Shown piece by piece: positions 5,684 to 10,627 of a stretch of 10,627 nucleotides of DNA. Source of the DNA: Actinomycetales bacterium. Its GTDB lineage: Bacteria; Actinomycetota; Actinomycetes; Actinomycetales; Beutenbergiaceae. Location of the stretch: contig JAENWO010000056.1 in assembly GCA_016649925.1 (NCBI GenBank), forward strand, positions 1 through 10,627. Direction: 5' to 3'. Made by a program: the position numbers and the translations under genes. Positions within the stretch are counted from its first letter, which is position 1. The number at the start of each line of letters is the position of its first letter. The notes under the pieces were generated by a model that had not been told where the DNA came from, did no database searches, and worked only from the letters and a program-made list of their open reading frames with translations.

Positions 5684-6994
5684 ATGACGATCGTTTCGTG
5701 GCCAGCATCCGAGCAGGCATGGGAGCGAACCAAGGCTTCGCTCGCAGGGGGGGTCTCCACGGGTCTGCGCGCGTCGATGAAGCCTCACCCCCTGTTCTTC
5801 CAGGGCGGGTCGGGGCCGCGCATGACAGACCTGGACGGCCACAGCTACCTGGACTACGTGCTGGGCTGGGGACCGGTCATCCTCGGGCACGGCCACCCGG
5901 GGCTGACCGCCGCGGTGAGCGCGCAGCTGCCGCTGGGAGCGACCTACGGCTCGGGGCACCTGCTTGAGGCGGAGGTCGCCGAGAAGGTGCTGGCCCGCAT
6001 ACCGGGCACCGAGCGCGTGCTGTGGAGCAACACCGGGTCCGAGGCGACCCAGGTGGCGCTGCGGCTCGCCCGGGCCGTCACCGGACGACGGCGGTTCGTC
6101 AAGTTCCTCGGGCACTACCACGGCTGGTCCGACTCGATGCTCGTCGGTTACCGGCCGGGGGCCGACGGTTCACTGGGCCTGGGCAGCCAGGGCCAGAACC
6201 CCGGAGCGCTGGACGATCTGAGCCTGGTGGCCTGGGGCGACCTCGAGGCGACCGCTGAGCTGCTCAAGAGCCCGGGTGCCGACATCAGCGCCGTCTTCCT
6301 CGAGCCGGTGCTGTGCAACTCGGGCGTGTTCGAGCCGCCGGCCGGGTTCCTGGAAGGACTGCGTGAGCTCTGCGACGCAACCGGAACCGTGCTCGTGTTC
6401 GACGAGGTGATCACCGGCTTTCGGATCGGCTCCGGCGGGGCGGTCACCCGCTACGGTGTGACCCCCGACCTCGTCGTCCTGGCCAAGGCGATCGCCGGCG
6501 GGTACCCGCTGGCCGCAGTCGCGGGCCGGGCCGAGCTCATCGACCGGACCACCAGCGGCGTCGTCCACGCCGGTACCTACAACGGGAACCCCGTGGCGCT
6601 CGCCGCAGGTGGGGCCACCCTGGACGCGCTGGCCGAGCCGGGTGTGTACGAGGGCTTCGAGCGGCGCGGCAAGGCACTGGCCGACGGCCTGCGCGACGCC
6701 TTCGTCCGCCACGGCGTCCCCGCGACCGTGCACCAGGTCGGGCCCGTGGTGCAGTGCATCGCCGGGGTCGAGTCCGCTCGGACGTTCGACGACTTCCTGG
6801 CTGCGGACCAGGGGTTCTACGACCGGCTGACCGTCCAGATGCTGCGGCGCGGGCTGTTCACGCTCCCCGGCGGACGGTGGTACCTCTCGACGGCGCACAC
6901 GGACGCTGACATCATGGCGACGGTCGCTATCATCGACGAGGCGCTGGGTGCGACCCTCGCCGAGGGCCCAGGTCCGGTCGCCCGACAGGCCTGA
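5684..6994 (+). CDS. Class III aminotransferase, glutamate-1-semialdehyde aminomutase-like
   Basis: A 436-residue fold-type I PLP enzyme of aminotransferase class III, in the subgroup close to glutamate-1-semialdehyde 2,1-aminomutase. Markers in order are DLDGHSYLDY with GHGHPG (the entry motif), NTGSEATQVALRLARAVTG (cofactor phosphate, G118-T122), FLGHYHGWSD, FDEVITGFR (D240 binds the pyridine nitrogen), the Schiff-base lysine K268 in LAKAIAGGYPLAAVAG, and HAGTYNGNPVALAAG. Length is normal and all key residues are present. ATG 5684 follows an AAGGGGG purine run about ten bases upstream. A housekeeping heme role is unlikely because no heme genes are nearby; divergent pairing with a D-amino-acid PLP enzyme and proximity to hydroxy-acid dehydrogenases point to catabolic transamination or an amino shift on a non-standard amino acid. 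An 83-base gap separates it from the next gene, so the two may also be cotranscribed. The reaction and amino donor are unknown. Confidence 0.92.
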   Translation: MTIVSWPASEQAWERTKASLAGGVSTGLRASMKPHPLFFQGGSGPRMTDLDGHSYLDYVLGWGPVILGHGHPGLTAAVSAQLPLGATYGSGHLLEAEVAEKVLARIPGTERVLWSNTGSEATQVALRLARAVTGRRRFVKFLGHYHGWSDSMLVGYRPGADGSLGLGSQGQNPGALDDLSLVAWGDLEATAELLKSPGADISAVFLEPVLCNSGVFEPPAGFLEGLRELCDATGTVLVFDEVITGFRIGSGGAVTRYGVTPDLVVLAKAIAGGYPLAAVAGRAELIDRTTSGVVHAGTYNGNPVALAAGGATLDALAEPGVYEGFERRGKALADGLRDAFVRHGVPATVHQVGPVVQCIAGVESARTFDDFLAADQGFYDRLTVQMLRRGLFTLPGGRWYLSTAHTDADIMATVAIIDEALGATLAEGPGPVARQA

Positions 6995-7001
6995 CCGGAA
7001 C

Positions 7002-7017
7002 CGGAACGGCTGATCCA
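7002..7017 (+). promoter_or_regulatory. Weak operator-like site, copy 4 (upstream of the FAD/Fe-S dehydrogenase gene)
   Basis: CGGAACGGCTGATCCA agrees with the reference operator at 11 of 16 bases, keeping GGAAC and the TCCA arm but losing the CGCGA centre and most of the symmetry. It lies eight bases after the aminotransferase stop, within the 83-base gap. A match of this quality could arise by chance in GC-rich DNA, so it is listed only because the other gene starts carry better copies. Confidence 0.25.
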
Positions 7018-7022
7018 AGCAA

Positions 7023-7061
7023 GCCGGCCCTCCTCCTGGACCTTTACGGGGCACGGCCGGC
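7023..7061 (+). other. Inverted repeat in the leader of the FAD/Fe-S dehydrogenase gene
   Basis: GCCGGCC (7023-7029) and GGCCGGC (7055-7061) can pair as a 7-base stem around a 25-base loop. The right arm ends just before the purine-rich ribosome-binding region GGAGAGAGGGAG (7065-7076). In an mRNA from the aminotransferase promoter this stem could shield the binding site or protect the 3' end. GC-rich arms of this size are common by chance. Confidence 0.25.
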
Positions 7062-7077
7062 GGCGGAGAGAGGGAGC

Positions 7078-9924
7078 ATGGCTAACGCCCAGCCACTCAC
7101 CGGCTCGACGCTCGACGCGCTGCGCGCGGTGAGTGGCGAGCAGGACGTCCGGACCCGGGCGGTGGACCTCGCGGCCATGGCGCACGATGCGTCGCACTAT
7201 CTGTTGTATCCCCGTGCCGTCGTGACCGCCCGGGACGCCGCACACGTCGCCGAGCTGCTGCGCGTGGCCATCGAGCACGCGCTGCCCGTGACGTTCCGCT
7301 CGGCCGGGACGAGCCTGTCCGGTCAGGCCGGGACCGAGGGCCTGCTCGTCGACACCCGTCGACACTTCCGCCGCGTCGAGGTCCTCGACGACGGTGCGCG
7401 CGTCCGGAGCCAGCCCGGCGCCACCGTGCGGTCGGTCAACGCCGTCCTCGCCCGGCACCGGACAAAGCTGGGACCTGATCCTGCGAGCGAGGCGGCCTGC
7501 ACCGTCGGCGGCGTCGTCGCCAACAACTCCTCCGGGATGGCCTGCGGCACCGAGGCCAACGCCTACCGGACCATGGAGTCGATGACCTTCACCCTCCCCT
7601 CGGGGACCACCGTCGACACCTCGGCACCGGACGCCGACGCGCGGCTCCGCGCGTGCGAGCCCGACCTGTGGCAGGGGCTCGTCGACCTGCGCGACCGCGT
7701 CCGCGCAGACCCGGGCTCGGTCTCCCGCATCCGTCACCAGTTCTCCATGAAGAACACCATGGGGTACTCCCTGAACGCGTTCCTGGACTTCGACGAGCCG
7801 GTCGACATCCTCATCCACCTGCTGATCGGGTCGGAGGGGACACTGGGGTTCGTCGGGGAGGTGACGTTCCGGACCGTGCCGGTGCATGGGTGGGCGGCCA
7901 CGGCGCTGCTCGTGCTCGACTCGCTCAGCCAGGCCACCGACGCACTGCCGGACCTGCTCGCCGCCGGCGCGCGCACGGTGGAGCTGATGGACTCGCTCTC
8001 CCTGCGGGTGTTGCAGCGCGACGTCCAGGCGAGCGCCGTCCTGGCCGACCTGGACGTCGAGGCGCACACCGCGTTGCTCGTCGAGCTCCAGGCCACGACC
8101 GAGCAGGAGCTGCGTGACCAGCTCGTCGCCGCAGAGGCCACCATCAACCGGCTGCACCTGGCCAGGCCCGCGCAGTTCACCACCGACGCGGCGGAGCGGG
8201 CCGCCCTGTGGCACCTCCGCAAGGGGCTGTACACCGCGGTCGCCGGAGCCCGCCCGACGGGGACGACGGCACTGCTCGAGGACATCGTCGTGCCCCTGCC
8301 CGTGCTCACGGCCACGACGGAGCGGCTCACCGAGCTGTTCGTGCGTTACGGGTACGACGACGCCGTGATCTTCGGGCACGCCAAGGACGGCAACCTGCAC
8401 TTCATGATCACTCCTCGGTTCGACGACCCCGAGGAGCTGCGCCGCTACGAGGCGTTCACCGAGGACCTGGTGGACCTGGTCCTCGGTGCGGACGGATCGC
8501 TCAAGGCCGAGCACGGCACCGGGCGCATCATGGCGCCGTTCGTCCGCCGCCAGTTCGGCGACGAGCTCTACGACGTCATGCGGACCGTCAAGGCGCTGTG
8601 CGACCCGGCGGGCCTCCTCAACCCCGGCGTGGTGATCAGCGACGACGCGCGGATCCACCTCGCCCACCTCAAGACGGCGCCACCCGTCGACCCAGCCGTC
8701 GACACGTGTGTCGAGTGCGGCTACTGCGAACCGGTGTGCCCGTCCCGCGACGTCACGACGACTCCGCGTCAGCGGATCGTCCTGATGCGGGAGATCGCGC
8801 AGGCGGAGGCCGACGGCGAGCTCGCCCGGGTCCATCAGCTTCGGGAACAGTTCGCCTACGAGGCGGTCGACACCTGTGCCGCGGACTCGATGTGTATGAC
8901 GGCGTGCCCCGTGTCGATCGACACCGGCGCCGTGATGAAGCGGATGCGCGCCGACCGGCTCGGCAAGGGCATCCAGCGTGGTGGCGCCGTCGCGGCCGGG
9001 CACTGGGCGGGGGCGGTGACCGGCCTGCGCGCCGGACTGCGGCTGGCCGACAAGCTCCCGTCCGGACTGCTGGAGGCGGGCTCGCGCGCCGCTCGCAGGG
9101 TGCTGCCCCACGACCTGGTACCGCTTGTCGGGGACGACCTGCCGAACGCCGGCGCGCGGCGGCCGTCCCCGGCCCACCCACGCGATGCCGTGGCCGTCTT
9201 CTTCCCAGCGTGCATCGGCTCGCTCTTCGGACCGGTCGCCACGCCCGAGGAACCCGCCCCGCTGGGCGCCACCGCCGCCTTCCAGGAGCTCTGCGAGCGG
9301 GCGGGCCGCTCGCTCGCGATCCCGGCCGGGATCGACAGCCTGTGCTGCGGCACGCCGTGGAGGTCCAAGGGCCTCGAACGAGGCTACGAGGCCATGGCCC
9401 GGCGCACGTTCGAGGCCGTGTTTGAAGCCTCCGAGGGCGGACGCCTGCCCGTGGTCTGCGAGGCCGCCTCGTGCAGCCTCGGCCTGCGCGAGATCGGCCC
9501 GCACCTGAGCGGCGACGCCCAGGAGCGCTACCGCCTGCTGCAGATCGTCGATGCGGTGACCTTCGTCCGCACCGAGGTGCTCCCGCGTGTGAGGGTCCAG
9601 CGGCGCCTGTCGTCAGTGGCCGTGCACCCGACCTGCTCGAGCGAGCACCTCGGCTCCACGGCGGACCTCATGGCGATCGCGGCGGTCTGCGCGGACACCG
9701 TGGTGGTCCCCACGAGCTGGAGCTGCTGCGGCTTCGCCGGTGACCGTGGCCTGCTGCACCCTGAGGTCACGGCGGGGGCGACGGCGGACCAGGCCGCGGA
9801 GCTCGCCGGGCGCGACTTCGACGCCTACGTCTCGAACAACCGCCCGTGCGAGATGGGCATGTCCCGCGCGACGGGCCGGAACTACCAGCACGTCCTTGAG
9901 CTGTTGGAGTCGATCACACGATGA
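7078..9924 (+). CDS. FAD-linked and Fe-S D-2-hydroxyacid (D-lactate type) dehydrogenase, fused form
   Basis: A 948-residue flavo-iron-sulfur protein of the respiratory D-lactate/D-2-hydroxyacid dehydrogenase group, which passes electrons from a D-2-hydroxy acid to quinone at the membrane face. The PCMH-type FAD domain has RSAGTSLSGQAG (74-85) and GGVVANNSSGM, then SEGTLGFVGEV. The FAD-oxidase C domain has FGHAKDGNLHFMI and AEHGTGR. Ferredoxin-type motifs follow: CVECGYCEPVCP (C544, C547, C550, C554), then CAADSMCMTACP (C600, C606, C610), where the usual second cysteine is Asp603. The C-terminal half carries two CCG-type modules with CCG at 756-758 and 883-885, as in LutA/GlpC-like electron-transfer subunits. 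Length suits the fused family (about 940-980). ATG 7078 has a GGAG-rich leader. The downstream D-2-hydroxyacid dehydrogenase reading frame overlaps its stop by ATGA, showing an operon. Candidate substrates are D-lactate, D-2-hydroxyglutarate or a related D-hydroxy acid. Confidence 0.93.
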   Translation: MANAQPLTGSTLDALRAVSGEQDVRTRAVDLAAMAHDASHYLLYPRAVVTARDAAHVAELLRVAIEHALPVTFRSAGTSLSGQAGTEGLLVDTRRHFRRVEVLDDGARVRSQPGATVRSVNAVLARHRTKLGPDPASEAACTVGGVVANNSSGMACGTEANAYRTMESMTFTLPSGTTVDTSAPDADARLRACEPDLWQGLVDLRDRVRADPGSVSRIRHQFSMKNTMGYSLNAFLDFDEPVDILIHLLIGSEGTLGFVGEVTFRTVPVHGWAATALLVLDSLSQATDALPDLLAAGARTVELMDSLSLRVLQRDVQASAVLADLDVEAHTALLVELQATTEQELRDQLVAAEATINRLHLARPAQFTTDAAERAALWHLRKGLYTAVAGARPTGTTALLEDIVVPLPVLTATTERLTELFVRYGYDDAVIFGHAKDGNLHFMITPRFDDPEELRRYEAFTEDLVDLVLGADGSLKAEHGTGRIMAPFVRRQFGDELYDVMRTVKALCDPAGLLNPGVVISDDARIHLAHLKTAPPVDPAVDTCVECGYCEPVCPSRDVTTTPRQRIVLMREIAQAEADGELARVHQLREQFAYEAVDTCAADSMCMTACPVSIDTGAVMKRMRADRLGKGIQRGGAVAAGHWAGAVTGLRAGLRLADKLPSGLLEAGSRAARRVLPHDLVPLVGDDLPNAGARRPSPAHPRDAVAVFFPACIGSLFGPVATPEEPAPLGATAAFQELCERAGRSLAIPAGIDSLCCGTPWRSKGLERGYEAMARRTFEAVFEASEGGRLPVVCEAASCSLGLREIGPHLSGDAQERYRLLQIVDAVTFVRTEVLPRVRVQRRLSSVAVHPTCSSEHLGSTADLMAIAAVCADTVVVPTSWSCCGFAGDRGLLHPEVTAGATADQAAELAGRDFDAYVSNNRPCEMGMSRATGRNYQHVLELLESITR

Positions 9925-10627
9925 GCCTTGAGGTTCTGCTCCCGACGAGCATCCTGCTGGCCCCACAGGTGCCCGACGGCGTCGAGCTCGTCCGGTACGC
10001 ACCCGACGAACCGGTCACTGCGCGCGCGGAGGACGCGGAGGTGCTCGTGGTCTGGGGGAACCCCGCCGCCCAGCTCCGCGACTGCGCGCGTCGCCTGCAC
10101 CCCCTTCGACGGGTCCAGTCCCTCGCTGCCGGGTCCGACCAGGTGCTCGCGGCCGGGTTCGGGCCGGACGTCGTCGTCACCTCGGGGCGCTCGCTGCACG
10201 ACCGACCGGTGGCCGAGCACACACTCGCCCTCGTGCTGGCCGCAGCTCGCCGCCTGCACCGGTTCACCCGCTCAGATCGGGCACCGGTGGGCGACGGAGC
10301 TCGGCGGCCTGCAACCGGTCGCGGAGCCCGAGAGCTTCCGCACGCTGCGCGATGCCCGGGTGCTCATCTGGGGCTTCGGCCCGATCGCCGGTGTCCTCGC
10401 ACCGCACCTGACGGACCGATGTATTGATCATGATCATGCCGTCCAGCCCGAGCACCCACCACGCGCTCGACGCCGCGCGGATCGCCATGCTGCCCGCGCA
10501 CGCATGGCTGGTGAACGTGGGATGCGACAGCACGGTGCTGCGCTCGACGTCGTCGAGACCGAGCCGCTCCCCGCAGACTCCCCCTTGTGGGATGAGCCCG
10601 ACGTCATCATCAGCCCGCACGCCACGG
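9921..10627 (+). pseudogene. Broken D-2-hydroxyacid dehydrogenase (NAD-dependent), truncated by the right edge
   Basis: The gene starts at ATG 9921 in an ATGA overlap with the upstream stop. Its frame reads a normal N-terminal catalytic domain (SLAAGSDQVLAAGFGP, RPVAEHTLALVLAAARRLHRF) up to about 10269. Homologous sequence then moves to a second frame (AQIGHRWATELGG, LRDARVLIWGFGPIAG; the nucleotide-binding GxGxxxG start) up to about 10410. A third frame takes over at about 10412 (TDVLIMIMPSSPSTHHAL, LPAHAWLVNVG), with roughly 36 residues of the cofactor domain missing at the junction. In this segment the invariant NVGRG reads NVGCD, losing the catalytic arginine. Near 10533 the frame changes again (GAALDVVETEPLPADSPLW, then VIISPHAT), with about 15 residues missing. 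At least three frame changes, two deletions and a lost catalytic residue make an active product implausible. It once reduced a 2-oxo acid to a D-2-hydroxy acid, or the reverse. Confidence 0.88.
10425..10436. repeat. Tandem TGATCA pair beside a deletion junction
   Basis: TGATCATGATCA is a perfect 12-base palindrome made of two TGATCA units. It lies about 15 bases after the point where the cofactor domain of the broken dehydrogenase has been deleted. It is partly just the codons for the LIMIM segment, so a role in the deletion is only possible. Confidence 0.3.

Noticed and set aside
6817..9504. An 895-codon open frame on the minus strand opposite the FAD/Fe-S dehydrogenase
   Set aside because: It is rich in Arg, Gly, His and Val with no recognisable domain, and lies wholly opposite clearly conserved genes. 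Long antisense frames of this kind are expected in GC-rich DNA.
10438..10627. A separate small gene at the right edge on either strand
   Set aside because: The plus-strand sequence is explained by fragments of the broken D-2-hydroxyacid dehydrogenase, and the minus-strand frames there are shadows.

Overview
The window is high-GC DNA (roughly 70 percent by eye) with long open shadow frames, strong third-position G/C bias and Shine-Dalgarno-type leaders. This fits a free-living actinobacterium, perhaps of the Cellulomonas/Micrococcales kind, though the genus is only a guess. All the intact genes look catabolic. No tRNA, rRNA, CRISPR array, insertion sequence, phage gene, transporter or regulator gene is visible.

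Layout from left to right: an FMN-dependent alpha-hydroxy-acid oxidase-like gene (+, about 29-1138); a 400-base gap holding a relic of a 2-oxoacid dehydrogenase E1-beta gene (about 1249-1470) and a strong hairpin; an M81/MlrC-family metallohydrolase (-, 1542-3065); a 262-base divergent promoter region; a fumarylacetoacetate-hydrolase-family enzyme (+, 3328-4176); a short convergent gap; a PLP enzyme of the D-threonine aldolase/D-serine dehydratase fold (-, 4307-5596); an 87-base divergent promoter region; a class III, glutamate-1-semialdehyde-aminomutase-like aminotransferase (+, 5684-6994); a 948-residue FAD plus Fe-S D-2-hydroxyacid (D-lactate type) dehydrogenase (+, 7078-9924); and, overlapping it by 4 bases, a D-2-hydroxyacid dehydrogenase gene that is broken by several frame changes and two internal deletions and runs off the right edge.

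The most interesting signal is regulatory. A near-palindromic 16-mer of form TGRAAC-CGCGA-TTYYA occurs just before the first gene (13-28) and between the divergent PLP-enzyme and aminotransferase genes (5622-5637), identical at 13 of 16 positions. A weaker relative lies before the M81 gene (3092-3107), and a weaker one still before the FAD/Fe-S dehydrogenase (7002-7017). This suggests that one regulator, possibly of the IclR family, controls the genes as a regulon although they are split into several transcription units on both strands. The PLP-enzyme gene also looks leaderless.

Together the enzymes could release an unusual amino acid or amide (M81), split or dehydrate a D-beta-hydroxy amino acid (PLP aldolase/dehydratase fold), move or remove an amino group (aminotransferase), and oxidise L- and D-2-hydroxy acids (FMN and FAD/Fe-S enzymes), with the FAH-family enzyme hydrolysing or decarboxylating a 2-oxo or diketo acid. 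This route is inference. I recognise each family but not a described pathway with this gene set.
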